This document shows positions 1-8,355 of a DNA stretch of 42,418 bases, one piece after another; the stretch's first letter is position 1, and each line of letters begins with the position of its first letter. The stretch is from assembly GCA_040768665.1 (NCBI GenBank), contig JAXGMN010000081.1:1-42418 (forward strand), given 5' to 3'. Below the pieces are notes generated by a model. It was not told where the DNA came from, ran no database searches, and was given only the letters and a program-made list of their open reading frames with translations. Both the position numbers and the translations under genes were made by a program. The DNA is from JABWBD01 sp040768665 (GTDB lineage: Bacteria; Planctomycetota; Planctomycetia; Pirellulales; Thermoguttaceae).

Positions 1-20
1 CTTGGAATTGTACGGGGCAG

Positions 21-79
21 AAAAGGGACATCACTGATTAGTCGTCGCCGGATTCGCCGAAATCAGTGATGTCCCTTTT
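21..79. repeat. 19-bp perfect inverted repeat, REP/MITE-like
   Basis: The arm AAAAGGGACATCACTGATT (21-39) is perfectly complementary to 61-79, with a 21-nt spacer. The minus-strand gene at 31-960 reads into the element and takes its last 17 or so residues and its stop codon from it. No transposase is nearby. It is too symmetric and too long for an ordinary terminator, although the transcript would form a strong hairpin. I read it as a non-autonomous palindromic element. The family assignment is inference. Confidence 0.75.
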
Positions 80-960
80 TCCTCTTCTGAACATTTCTCG
101 GAACCAGCCCGGCTCGCTTTAGGTGAGCAGAAGTGGGTCAATTCTGCTGAGCGGCAAAGCGTCCCGTGTTTCATCGTCGTCCAATACTCGTAGAACACGG
201 ACCGCAATTCCGGATCGGTGATCTTGAACTTGCCGTCCTTCTCCAAAGATGTGAGCCACTGGTGCATTGCGTCGAATGCCTCCAGTCCTGCTTGCTGCCA
301 GAGAATGCGGCCGCCACCGTATCCGTCGTATAAATACCGTTGGAAGTTCCAGTTGTTGAGCATGGAGGCGGCAAAGGATCGGCCGGGCGGTGTCAGCCGC
401 GATTGGAGGCTCCGGCGCTGGGTGTTGAGATTCTTCTCCACTTCCTCCGTGACCCCGCCGGCTGCAAGTTTTCGCTCGGCGGCTTTCAGTTGCCAACGCA
501 GTTGAAGTTCTTGCCCTTCGAGGCGCTGTTGATGCTCTTTGTCGAAGCAGGCGGTGGCGGCAGCGATTTCGGATTCGGTCGGCGTGATGTCGTCCTTATG
601 CTCTCGCTTATACTCTTCCATGACCGGGTGCGCGAACAAGCGATGAAACTCCGTGCTCAGCCGAATGTCTTCGCCGGTGCGAATCTCGTCGCGATACACG
701 GGCTTGCCGAGGACTTCACCGATCTGATTTTCCGGTTGCTCGTCGTCGGGTTCAGCCGGTGGTTCGGCGGCTTCCCTCTCGGGGAGAATCGATTTTAGGG
801 ACTCCTGTCTCTTCTCATGCTTTTGGGCCTGATAGGCAAAGGCATCCGCCGCATCGATGATTTTATCCAGCGCGGGGAAGTCTCCGATGGGGACGGCCCC
901 GGCAATCAGCGGCGCGATGAACGGCAACAGGACTGCTACAGCGACACGCGTCTTGTTCAT
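31..960 (-). CDS. Hypothetical exported protein, last gene of the sigma-kinase operon
   Basis: This encodes about 309 residues. The N-terminus (MNKTRVAVAVLLPFIAPLIAG) looks like a Sec signal peptide, so the product is probably periplasmic. The rest is hydrophilic and rich in charge, with a likely helical or coiled stretch in the middle (EGQELQLRWQLKAAERKL). A short segment, GEVLGKPVYRDEIR, recalls the start of some SurA-like proteins, but no family can be named. The ATG at 960 is preferred over the GTG at 969 because AGAGGTG lies six or seven bases before it. The GTG would overlap the kinase stop codon (966-968). The C-terminal residues after GSEKCSEEE come from the palindrome at 21-79, so the original stop was probably elsewhere. 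The tight spacing implies co-transcription with the kinase. Confidence 0.75.
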   Translation of the reverse strand: MNKTRVAVAVLLPFIAPLIAGAVPIGDFPALDKIIDAADAFAYQAQKHEKRQESLKSILPEREAAEPPAEPDDEQPENQIGEVLGKPVYRDEIRTGEDIRLSTEFHRLFAHPVMEEYKREHKDDITPTESEIAAATACFDKEHQQRLEGQELQLRWQLKAAERKLAAGGVTEEVEKNLNTQRRSLQSRLTPPGRSFAASMLNNWNFQRYLYDGYGGGRILWQQAGLEAFDAMHQWLTSLEKDGKFKITDPELRSVFYEYWTTMKHGTLCRSAELTHFCSPKASRAGSEKCSEEEKGTSLISANPATTNQ

Positions 961-965
961 TGCTC

Positions 966-3900
966 TCACCTCTGCTGAACGGTTTGCTGCACCTGCTTTT
1001 CTTTCTCTTGTGACCTTCTCTTGAACGAGTCCACGGCTCCGACGATGGCTCCAGCTATGGCTCCGGTACCGGCGAGGACGGTGCTCAGGAATAGAGTGAT
1101 CGCAGTCGTGTCACTCGGGGGTGATGCGCCGGCCATCATCCGTACGATTACAAAAGCAACAAGCAAACCAATGCCGGCGCCCGCGAAGAGGTAAAGCAAT
1201 GTGCGTCCCATAATCGGACTCCCAGGCTTTCGTCTTCTCATCCGTGCCCCGGCTCTGCAATCCGTGCTATGAAAACAATTGGAAGGCAAGGTAGCACGGA
1301 TGGCAGAGCCGGGGCACGGATGACGAGGAAATTGTGCTGTCCGCGCCGGGCTTCTCGCCGCAGGCTCCGGCGGCGGTGTGGCCGTGGCCTCTTCGTAAGC
1401 TTCCAAAGCTGCTTTGGCCTTCGGATTGCCGCTCGCGTCATAGTCATTGCCTTCCACCAATCGGAGCCGGACGGGCAAGCTTCCGGAATTCAAAATCTCG
1501 GCCAGGTCCGATACCTCATCTTTGGTGAAAGAACCCGTAATGACGCCTTTGTTGAAGATCGCGCTTTGGATCGCCGGCGCCGAGAAAAGCTCGCCGTCGA
1601 GAATAATGCCCGCCCTGTATCTGACGTCTGCCGATCTGTCCGGCAAGTGGTCACCGGTGAGCTTGCCGAAGAGCCTGCCGCCGGCCTGGTTGAACGTGAA
1701 GCTCACGGTGGGACGCCCCCCGGGATCGGAGTCGGGCTCGGCACGGGTGAGATAGCGGCCGGTGACGTTGTACGGATCGGCAACAACGAGTACCTCCACA
1801 ACTTCGCGGTCGTCGCGTTTCCGCGTGCGGCGGGCGATATCGGGATAGCCGGCAAAATCCTCTTCCGCATCGGGGTGTACCGGCACCCACCATGCCAAGC
1901 GATTCTTGGAAGAATCGAGCAGTTCCGTCGACGAGTCGTTCTTCAAGGCGCGATCGACGAGATCCTTGTCCGCGTCCGTACTGGCCAGGACTCGAAACTC
2001 CAACATGCCGCTGCGGGCCAACAACCGCTCGACTCGCCCCCGGTCCTCCTCACTGCGGCGCAGCAGGGCAACCTCGATTCGCCCATTGTCCCGTTTGCCG
2101 ACTCGGGCAAGCATCTGCGAGCCGCTGTTGATTCGCCGGTCAATGATCTTCAGCAGTTCATCCCTGTCAGCATCGCTCAACTCCGCCGGCGTCGTTTTCT
2201 GGTCAACCTCATAAATCAACACGGCTCCCTGAGGCTTGGGTGGCTTTTCGGAATTGTCGTCCATCCCATCTCCGGCTTCCACGGGGCTGCCTGCGGTTTC
2301 TGTGACCATTTTGTAGCGGATCCTCACGCCTCGGGTGGCAGTGTCGAACCCTCTCAGCTCCAATACGCCAACCAAACCTCCGCGTGTGCGAATCCAACAG
2401 CAGTCACCGCCGGCCTCGGCGGCAGATCCATGAGCCGTCGGCACCGACTGATGGACCATCGCCAGAACCGTGTCGCTGCGGATCGTTCCGCGACCCTCAA
2501 CATACGGCCAGCCGTCGACGACCGTCAGCGGCCTGGCCGCTTCTAATCGACGAGGATGATCGTCGAGGCCGATGAGGTTGACCGTCTCCAGACCCAACAC
2601 TCCCCAATCATTGGTCCGCAAAACGATCGCCAGGTCGGCTCCCGACTCGTCAATCCACGATTTCAACGGCGGCTCATCAATTTCCGGAACCAAGCCGTCG
2701 AAGTAGCGATAACCACTCATGTCGCTGACGGGCAATGCAAACGGAGGCTTGAGCAGTTCGCCGCTGTCGATGTCGAGGAAGATCGGTCCCGCTCCGCCCG
2801 TATCCTTGAGCGTAACTGTTTGCTCGATGACCGGCCCGAAGCCGTTGCGCGCGGGCGCGACCGATCTCAATTCCGAGGGAGCGGCCGGAGCAGCCCGCCC
2901 GATGGGTAGCGGCATCTCCGCTGCCGGCACCCGGAATTCGATCGACAGAAACTCACCCTGCCACGCACCATCGCCAACGCGCATCATGCGGAATTCACCG
3001 TCGCCGCCGATCGTACTATCCGACGGGCTGTACAAACCGCGGACGGTGACCGTCGCACTGTTGAGCATGTCGGCGACGAACACCTGGAGGTCGTCGAAAT
3101 GAACATCTTTGGCCTCCATCTGCCGAATGATCGCATATCGGAGTCGCTCTTGGGTGGCTTCGTGCTCACCGCTTCGGATGACGCGCACCTCGGCCGGCTG
3201 AAGTCGCGTGACACTCGGCCAGCCACCGAAGTCGTGGCGGATCGTCTGAAACTCGTGGATTGCCGCCGCGCCGAGCAGTGACAGCAGAATCAGCAGAAGA
3301 GGGGCTGCGACGAAGACGGTTGCTTTGCCCACGGACGACCTCCAGCCGATCAGCCCGAAGATCAATTCGAGGGCAACGAGTGCGATCAGCAACAGCAGAA
3401 AGAAGAACAAGCGGGCACTTCCATCCGTTTCCAGTCCGATGAAGAACCCGAGTGGGACCGAGGCGAGGAACAGCGAACACCCCATCGCCGCGACCCACTT
3501 CCGGGAACGCGCGGCCACCACCGGCGGACTGTACGGTAGCCGATGGCGATTCTGTCCGAAGGCTCTGCGCACGTCTCGCTGACTCAACACGACCAACGCC
3601 CAGATTCCGATGGGTAAACCGATGAGACCGACTGGCGAGACGGTGCTCAGAATACTGCCCGTGATGGCGAGGCCGTAGGCTTGCAGCCGCTTCATCTTGA
3701 GTGCAGCCACGATGATCAGCCCGCTGAGCATCATCGGGACAAGAGCGACCCCGACAATCAGCAGACTCAAGGGCACCACGCTCGGCTCAACGCTTGGGTG
3801 GCCAAGCGGCTGCGCAGTGGACGAAAGGCTCCAATATACGAGAGCGAGCAGGGCCGGGGGAATTGTCAGCAAATGGACAATACCGACAACCAGAAGACCA

Positions 3901-5030
3901 ATCGCCGGTCCTCGGACTTGCTGCCGAGCCTGTTCGACGGCATGGTCGTCGGCATCCGGCGGCGAAGACCAGGAGGCGCCTGGTCGGCTGGTTGCGGCAA
4001 TGGTCTCCACCTCCGTTTTGATCTGGCTCGCCTGCTGATAACGCCGCGCAGGTTCCTTCTCGAGCGCCCTCAGCACCACCTCGTCAAGCCGAACGTCGAT
4101 TTGCACCTTCTTCGAGGGAGGTGCAAAGCGGCCCACCGGCAACTCGCCGGTGAGCATCTGGTAGAAGACGACGCCGAGCGAGTAGATGTCGGCCCGGTGG
4201 TCGACCTGTTGGGGATGTTCGATCTGTTCCGGGGCCATGTACTGGGGCGTGCCCATCACGTGGCCGGTTGCCGTCAACGGTTCGTAACGCACCGGTGCAT
4301 CGTGTAAGACGCCTTCTTCGGAGCGTTCAGGCAAGGCCCGTCCGATGAGCTTGGCCAGGCCGAAGTCGGCGATCTTCACCCGGCCCTCCTTGTCCAAGAG
4401 CACGTTTTCCGGCTTGATGTCGCGGTGGACCACGCCATGGTCGTGGGCGTACTGCAGCGCATCGCAGATCGGCGGGACGATCGCCAGTGCCTCTTTCGGC
4501 GAAAGCTTGCCGGTATCCAGCAGCCGCCGCAGGTTGGCCCCGTCGACAAACTCCATGACGAAGTAATAGAGCGAGTTGTCCCCTTCCGCCCCTTCGTCGG
4601 AGGAGGCGGCCGGACTGCGTGTCTGGCCGAAATCGTGAACGGCAACGATATGGGGGTGGCTCAGCATGGCCATTGCCCGCGCCTCGCGGGCGAACCGCTC
4701 CCGAAAGGCCGGATCCCGGCCGATCTTCGGCGAGAGGATCTTCAGCGCCACCAGCCGGTCGAGATGCTTTTGCCGGGCCTTGTAGACCACGCCCATACCG
4801 CCGTGGCCCACCAGTTCCAGGATCTCCAGATCCGGGAAATGGGGTGCCAGTTGGGCGGGCGTCGGCGGCACGAATGGGGCGCCGGAGACTCCGGTCGAAC
4901 CCGGATTCTCCTCCGGCATCGACCCGCCCGTCTGGAAACCCGCTTTGAGCATACAGTTTGGACAGAGTCCCTGCGGGGCGTCTCCCGGCACTTCGGCTCC
5001 GCATTGAGGGCAGCGCTGAGGTTCGCACAT
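966..5030 (-). CDS. Ser/Thr protein kinase fused to a SecD-like extracytoplasmic domain
   Basis: A 1354-residue membrane protein. Residues 7-26 hold a CxxC..CxxC zinc ribbon. The kinase domain follows, with glycine loop GHGGMG (75-80), Lys97, catalytic HRD (202-204) and DFG (222-224), and GTPQYMAPE in the activation segment; all key residues are present. Several hydrophobic helices span roughly 390-620. After a long extracytoplasmic part, residues about 935-1215 resemble the SecD first periplasmic domain (YRAGIILDGELFSAPAIQ; SGSLPVRLRL). The tail has two more membrane helices. I start at the ATG at 5030 because MCEPQRCPQC is the usual start of planctomycete zinc-ribbon kinases; the frame extends to a TTG at 5102. 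An 84-nt hairpin element lies in frame between the SecD part and the tail. The ECF sigma gene upstream probably shares the operon and the signal. The substrate is unknown. Confidence 0.88.
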   Translation of the reverse strand: MCEPQRCPQCGAEVPGDAPQGLCPNCMLKAGFQTGGSMPEENPGSTGVSGAPFVPPTPAQLAPHFPDLEILELVGHGGMGVVYKARQKHLDRLVALKILSPKIGRDPAFRERFAREARAMAMLSHPHIVAVHDFGQTRSPAASSDEGAEGDNSLYYFVMEFVDGANLRRLLDTGKLSPKEALAIVPPICDALQYAHDHGVVHRDIKPENVLLDKEGRVKIADFGLAKLIGRALPERSEEGVLHDAPVRYEPLTATGHVMGTPQYMAPEQIEHPQQVDHRADIYSLGVVFYQMLTGELPVGRFAPPSKKVQIDVRLDEVVLRALEKEPARRYQQASQIKTEVETIAATSRPGASWSSPPDADDHAVEQARQQVRGPAIGLLVVGIVHLLTIPPALLALVYWSLSSTAQPLGHPSVEPSVVPLSLLIVGVALVPMMLSGLIIVAALKMKRLQAYGLAITGSILSTVSPVGLIGLPIGIWALVVLSQRDVRRAFGQNRHRLPYSPPVVAARSRKWVAAMGCSLFLASVPLGFFIGLETDGSARLFFFLLLLIALVALELIFGLIGWRSSVGKATVFVAAPLLLILLSLLGAAAIHEFQTIRHDFGGWPSVTRLQPAEVRVIRSGEHEATQERLRYAIIRQMEAKDVHFDDLQVFVADMLNSATVTVRGLYSPSDSTIGGDGEFRMMRVGDGAWQGEFLSIEFRVPAAEMPLPIGRAAPAAPSELRSVAPARNGFGPVIEQTVTLKDTGGAGPIFLDIDSGELLKPPFALPVSDMSGYRYFDGLVPEIDEPPLKSWIDESGADLAIVLRTNDWGVLGLETVNLIGLDDHPRRLEAARPLTVVDGWPYVEGRGTIRSDTVLAMVHQSVPTAHGSAAEAGGDCCWIRTRGGLVGVLELRGFDTATRGVRIRYKMVTETAGSPVEAGDGMDDNSEKPPKPQGAVLIYEVDQKTTPAELSDADRDELLKIIDRRINSGSQMLARVGKRDNGRIEVALLRRSEEDRGRVERLLARSGMLEFRVLASTDADKDLVDRALKNDSSTELLDSSKNRLAWWVPVHPDAEEDFAGYPDIARRTRKRDDREVVEVLVVADPYNVTGRYLTRAEPDSDPGGRPTVSFTFNQAGGRLFGKLTGDHLPDRSADVRYRAGIILDGELFSAPAIQSAIFNKGVITGSFTKDEVSDLAEILNSGSLPVRLRLVEGNDYDASGNPKAKAALEAYEEATATPPPEPAARSPARTAQFPRHPCPGSAIRATLPSNCFHSTDCRAGARMRRRKPGSPIMGRTLLYLFAGAGIGLLVAFVIVRMMAGASPPSDTTAITLFLSTVLAGTGAIAGAIVGAVDSFKRRSQEKEKQVQQTVQQR
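1239..1322. repeat. 31-bp inverted repeat inserted in frame inside the kinase gene
   Basis: The arms 1239-1269 and 1292-1322 are complementary over 31 bp with one mismatch; the core arm is CATCCGTGCCCCGGCTCTGC. The loop is 22 nt. The element is 84 bp, a multiple of three, so it keeps the reading frame and is translated as a Cys/Arg/Pro-rich linker. Just downstream, the ATG at 1211 would begin an 81-residue two-helix membrane protein on its own. The element may therefore have joined two genes. Confidence 0.8.
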
Positions 5031-5166
5031 TGGAGACACGATCGTTAAAAGGTCGTCACAAAACGGGGACAGACACCTCGCCAGGGCGACTGTTCCAGGC
5101 AAGTCCCGGACCTGCTGCCATCTATTCCTGACCGAAAAACCCGAAAAGGTTACGCGTTGATCGCCA

Positions 5167-5928
5167 CTATCTTTCCGAACCGAGGGCGGCCAACAACTCG
5201 CGCAGTTCGTCGTCCAACGACTCGGGCCCCACGACAGTGCGGGCGATTTCCTCCTTGAGCAGATCTCGGTATCGCCGACGCAGCCGGTGGACTGCCACCT
5301 TCACGGCCCCTTCGCTCATGCCGAGTTTCCCCGCAACCTCCGAGTAGGCCGTCTTTCCGGTTCCGCCCGCGAGGAACTGCTTCAAGACGTCGAACGATTG
5401 CAGCTTGCCCGCCGCACGGTGCTCCTCCCGCAGACGGCCGAGCACGAGATCCAACAGGGCCAGGGCCCATCGCTTCTCGTACAACCGCTCGGGAGTCAGG
5501 CAATCTGCCGGTTCGATCCGGCGATACCGATGTTCGCCGGAGTGGAAGTCGAGCGAGAGCACCGTGACATGGCCTCCTCGCTTCTGCGTACGCTCGTGCC
5601 TGCGGACGTTGGCCAAGAAGTGCTGTATCGCTCCCAAAAGAAACGAGCGGAACCTGCCGCGGTTGGGATCGGCAACGGCCAGGTAGTCCTTGTCGAGCAG
5701 ACGGACAAAGAACTCCTGGGTGAGGTCTTGCGCGTCTTCGGCGGAGTAGCCGGCACGCCGGACGAAGGCATAAAGCGGGAACCAGTAGTCCTCGCACAAC
5801 AGCGCCAGCGCCTGGGCGGCCTCCGGAGAGCGACTGCGGCCGGCCTGTGCCACTACGCTCCAGTGCGTCGTCGCAAAGCGGTCTCTCGATGCCGGTGGCA
5901 GTCCAGGTTTGCTTTTGTGAGGAGCCAT
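5167..5928 (-). CDS. ECF-type RNA polymerase sigma factor
   Basis: A 253-residue sigma-70 family factor. Region 2 is recognisable in DYWFPLYAFVRRAGYSAEDAQDLTQEFF, and region 4 in the helix-turn-helix around GKTAYSEVAGKLGMSEGAVKVAVHRLRRRYRDLL. The opening RFATTHWSVV is typical of the planctomycete ECF group found beside zinc-ribbon Ser/Thr kinases. The gene ends 136 bp upstream of the kinase start on the same strand, so the two probably form one signalling unit in which the kinase controls the sigma factor. This follows from context and is not shown directly. No anti-sigma factor gene is visible. The ATG at 5928 is preceded by a -10-like TAGAAT so close that the transcript might be leaderless. 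Confidence 0.9.
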   Translation of the reverse strand: MAPHKSKPGLPPASRDRFATTHWSVVAQAGRSRSPEAAQALALLCEDYWFPLYAFVRRAGYSAEDAQDLTQEFFVRLLDKDYLAVADPNRGRFRSFLLGAIQHFLANVRRHERTQKRGGHVTVLSLDFHSGEHRYRRIEPADCLTPERLYEKRWALALLDLVLGRLREEHRAAGKLQSFDVLKQFLAGGTGKTAYSEVAGKLGMSEGAVKVAVHRLRRRYRDLLKEEIARTVVGPESLDDELRELLAALGSER

Positions 5929-5934
5929 TTCTTG

Positions 5935-5963
5935 ATTCTAAGATCACGGAACGCGCGCTGCAA
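5935..5963 (-). promoter_or_regulatory. Possible promoter of the sigma factor gene
   Basis: On the minus strand, TTGCAG (5963-5958), a 17-bp spacer and TAGAAT (5940-5935) precede the ATG at 5928. The -10 matches the consensus at 5 of 6 positions, the -35 at only 3. The predicted start falls at or next to the ATG, so the message would be leaderless. Confidence 0.3.
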
Positions 5964-6072
5964 CGAACGGAGGTGGAGATGACCGCCAATCGCTCTGGAA
6001 TTGCCAATGCGAGGAGAAGTACGGGACCAAGGAGGAATGATCGGGCTGCCCTTGCCTTCGGGCGGAGGCTGG

Positions 6073-6212
6073 TTTTCAGAACAATGACCCGCCAGAACAT
6101 CAAGCAGCCCGGCTGCTGACATCGAGCGACCGGTTGGGGGCAGCGGGAATCCCTTTGCCAGCAGCCGGGCTGCTGAGCCTTTTGAAATCGTGGCGGGTGG
6201 TTGTTTCAGAAG
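6073..6212. repeat. Diverged 140-bp inverted-repeat element
   Basis: The inner arms AGCAGCCCGGCTGCT (6103-6117) and AGCAGCCGGGCTGCT (6160-6174) are exact reverse complements, and each is itself almost palindromic. The outer arms (about 6073-6102 and 6175-6212) are weaker but still share the block ACCCGCCA and an A/C-rich flank. This fits an old MITE-like palindrome. It fills most of the 353-bp gap between the divergent sigma factor and methyltransferase genes. Nothing else was recognised in that gap apart from the possible promoter of the sigma gene. Confidence 0.55.
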
Positions 6213-6281
6213 CGAGAGGGGGCATTGATGGATGCTGGCAGAGGGGCGATAATGCGGTTGATGCTGCGACAGGAGGCTGCA

Positions 6282-6965
6282 ATGACCGACGATCTTCCGG
6301 ACGGATTCAAGGGACGGTTTGGGACCGTGCTGATTGACCCTCCGTGGCGGTTCGAGAACCGGACGGGGAAGGTCGCCCCGGAGCACAAGCGGCTCCGACG
6401 GTACCGGACAATGAGCTTCGATGAGATCGCCGCTCTTCCGGTCGGGGAGTTTACGCTCCCGAAATCGCATCTCTACATGTGGTGCCCGAATGCTCTGTTG
6501 ATGGAAGGGCTGTCCATCATGAAGGCGTGGGGGTTCTGCTACAAGACGAACATCGTCTGGTTCAAGGTCCGCAAGGATGGGGGCCCGGACGGACGGGGCG
6601 TCGGGTTTTACTTCCGAAACGTTACTGAGCTTGTTCTCTTCGGCGTGAAGGGAAGCCTGCGGACGTTCAAACCTGGTCGGCGGCAAACAAACATTATCCA
6701 GACGCGGAAGCAGGAGCACTCCCGGAAGCCGGATGAACTGTACGAGATCGTCGAAGCGTGCAGCCCTGGTCCGTTTCTCGAAATGTTCGCGCGTGAGCGC
6801 CGAGACGGGTGGACGTCATGGGGTGACGAGGTGGATACCTACCTGAAGAACCGTCCTGTCTACCCGCCCTACACCGGTCCGACAAATGGATCGTCCAAGA
6901 ATGGGGATCGCGAGGTGAGCCGACTTGACAGCGGCGCGCCCGCGCTTCTATATTCGCGGAGGTAG
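6282..6965 (+). CDS. MT-A70 family adenine-N6 DNA methyltransferase
   Basis: A 227-residue protein that probably transfers a methyl group from S-adenosylmethionine to adenine N6. The catalytic motif DPPW is near the N-terminus (TVLIDPPWRFEN). MWCPNALLMEGLSIMKAWGFCYKTNIVWFK and the later QEHSRKPDELYEIVE with FLEMFARERRDGWTSWGDE are typical of the family. The start is the ATG at 6282, because AGGAGG sits five bases before it; the frame could extend to a TTG at 6201. No restriction endonuclease gene is adjacent, so it is an orphan enzyme. Phage or mobile origin is common for this family, but no phage gene lies here. The last 40 bp contain a strong promoter for the next gene, and the final residues (DSGAPALLYSRR) do not look conserved. 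Confidence 0.88.
   Translation: MTDDLPDGFKGRFGTVLIDPPWRFENRTGKVAPEHKRLRRYRTMSFDEIAALPVGEFTLPKSHLYMWCPNALLMEGLSIMKAWGFCYKTNIVWFKVRKDGGPDGRGVGFYFRNVTELVLFGVKGSLRTFKPGRRQTNIIQTRKQEHSRKPDELYEIVEACSPGPFLEMFARERRDGWTSWGDEVDTYLKNRPVYPPYTGPTNGSSKNGDREVSRLDSGAPALLYSRR
6925..6954 (+). promoter_or_regulatory. Sigma-70-like promoter of the oxidoreductase gene
   Basis: TTGACA (6925-6930) is a perfect -35. After an 18-bp spacer comes TATATT (6949-6954), which matches the -10 consensus at 5 of 6 positions. The predicted start is near 6961, about 47 nt before the ATG at 7008. The promoter lies within the 3' end of the methyltransferase gene, so the oxidoreductase can be transcribed independently. Confidence 0.6.
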
Positions 6966-7007
6966 TACCGGCCTTCCTCCCTTTCTTTGCGCGAAGGAGA
7001 TTGCGAG

Positions 7008-8315
7008 ATGTCTCAACTGCACACCAACCGGCGCGTTTTTCTCAAGACCGCGGCGGCCACCGTTTCGGCCGCGGCGGCGAGCCGCCTGGCCGTGGGCCGT
7101 GCCGCCCACGCCGCCGGCAGCGACATCATTCGCATCGGCATGATCGGCTGCGGCAGCCGCTGCCCCGGCGCGGCGATCAACTCGATGAACGTCGATGCGG
7201 GCGTTCGCCTGGTGGCCATGACCGACATTTTCGCCAGCCGCGTGCAAAACCGGAGGAAGATGCTCAAGGAGCAGAAGCCGGACCAGGTGCAGGTGGACGA
7301 CGACCACTGCTTCTCCGGCCTGGACGGTTACAAACACGTCATCGAGAGCGTCGACGTGGTGCTTATCGCCTGCTCGGCCAAGTTCCATCCGGTCTACCTC
7401 CGCGCCGGCATCGAGGCCGGCAAGCACGTCTTCGTCGAGAAGCCCCATGCCATCGATCCGGCCGGCGTCCACGCGGTGACCGCCGCCTGCGAACTGGCCA
7501 AGGAAAAAGGCCTTTGCGTGATGTCCGGTCTGCAAAGCCGCCATCATCCGGGCTACCAGGAGACGATCAAGCGAATCCACGACGGGGCGATTGGCGAGAT
7601 CACCTCGATCGAAGAGAACTTTCTCCGCGGGCCGTACGGCCTCTATCCCCGCCTGCCCGAGTACAAGACCGAAGTCGAGTACCAGTTCGCCAACCAATAC
7701 CATTTCACGTGGCTCTGCGGCGACGACGTGCCCCAGTCGCTGGTGCACAACGTGGACCGCGCCACCTGGGCGATGCACGAGCAGGTGCCGGTCAAGGCCC
7801 ACGGCATGGGCGGCCGCTCGGCGTCGTTCGGCGAGATCTACGGCAACGTCTTCGACCATCACGGCGTGGTCTACGAATACGCCAACGGCACGCGGATGTA
7901 CGCCTTCTGCCGCACGCAGAACGGCTGCTACGGCGAGAACTCCAGCCTGCTGGTAGGCACCAAGGGCCGCGCCTCGACCACGCGCTGCCGCATCGAGGGC
8001 GAGACCAACTGGCAGTACCGCGAGAAGGCCGAGAACCCCTACGACATCGAGCACAAGGTGCTGTTGGACGCGATCCGCTCGGGCAACCCCGTCAACGCCG
8101 GCGACTACATGGCCCGCAGCACGATGGTCGGCGTGATGGGCCAGATCACCTGCTACAGCGGCCGCGAAGTGACCTGGGACCAGGTGATGCAATCCGACTA
8201 CGTCTTCCTGCCCAAGCCGGAAGACGTAACGTTGGACATGGAGCCCCCGGTGAAGCTCGGCCCCGACGGCGAATACCCGGTCTTCGCGCACCCCGGGGTG
8301 ACGAAGATACTTTAG
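7008..8315 (+). CDS. Tat-exported Gfo/Idh/MocA family oxidoreductase
   Basis: A 435-residue NAD(P)-dependent oxidoreductase. The N-terminus has a twin-arginine signal (TNRRVFLKTAAATVSAAAA) followed by an Ala-rich stretch, so the folded enzyme is probably exported. The Rossmann fold begins at IRIGMIGCGSRCPG, and the family motif EKP occurs in FVEKPHAIDPAG. The C-terminal half fits the Gfo/Idh/MocA substrate domain. Such proteins oxidise or rearrange sugars and cyclitols; the substrate cannot be read from sequence. The ATG at 7008 is preferred because AAGGAGA precedes it by seven bases. It has its own promoter at 6925-6954 and is convergent with the next gene. Exported members are very common in planctomycetes. 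Confidence 0.92.
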   Translation: MSQLHTNRRVFLKTAAATVSAAAASRLAVGRAAHAAGSDIIRIGMIGCGSRCPGAAINSMNVDAGVRLVAMTDIFASRVQNRRKMLKEQKPDQVQVDDDHCFSGLDGYKHVIESVDVVLIACSAKFHPVYLRAGIEAGKHVFVEKPHAIDPAGVHAVTAACELAKEKGLCVMSGLQSRHHPGYQETIKRIHDGAIGEITSIEENFLRGPYGLYPRLPEYKTEVEYQFANQYHFTWLCGDDVPQSLVHNVDRATWAMHEQVPVKAHGMGGRSASFGEIYGNVFDHHGVVYEYANGTRMYAFCRTQNGCYGENSSLLVGTKGRASTTRCRIEGETNWQYREKAENPYDIEHKVLLDAIRSGNPVNAGDYMARSTMVGVMGQITCYSGREVTWDQVMQSDYVFLPKPEDVTLDMEPPVKLGPDGEYPVFAHPGVTKIL

Positions 8316-8355
8316 TGCCGGAATCCCACACGCTCAACGACGGCAAGCCGCCGCG

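Noticed and set aside
20..80. Palindromes taken as insertion-sequence ends
   Set aside because: No transposase gene or target duplication was found near any of them.
5031..5102. Longer kinase start at TTG 5102
   Set aside because: The extra 24 residues do not resemble the family, whereas MCEPQRCPQC at 5030 is the conserved beginning.
6201..6281. Longer methyltransferase start at TTG 6201
   Set aside because: AGGAGG five bases before the ATG at 6282 decides the start, and the upstream part overlaps the palindromic element.
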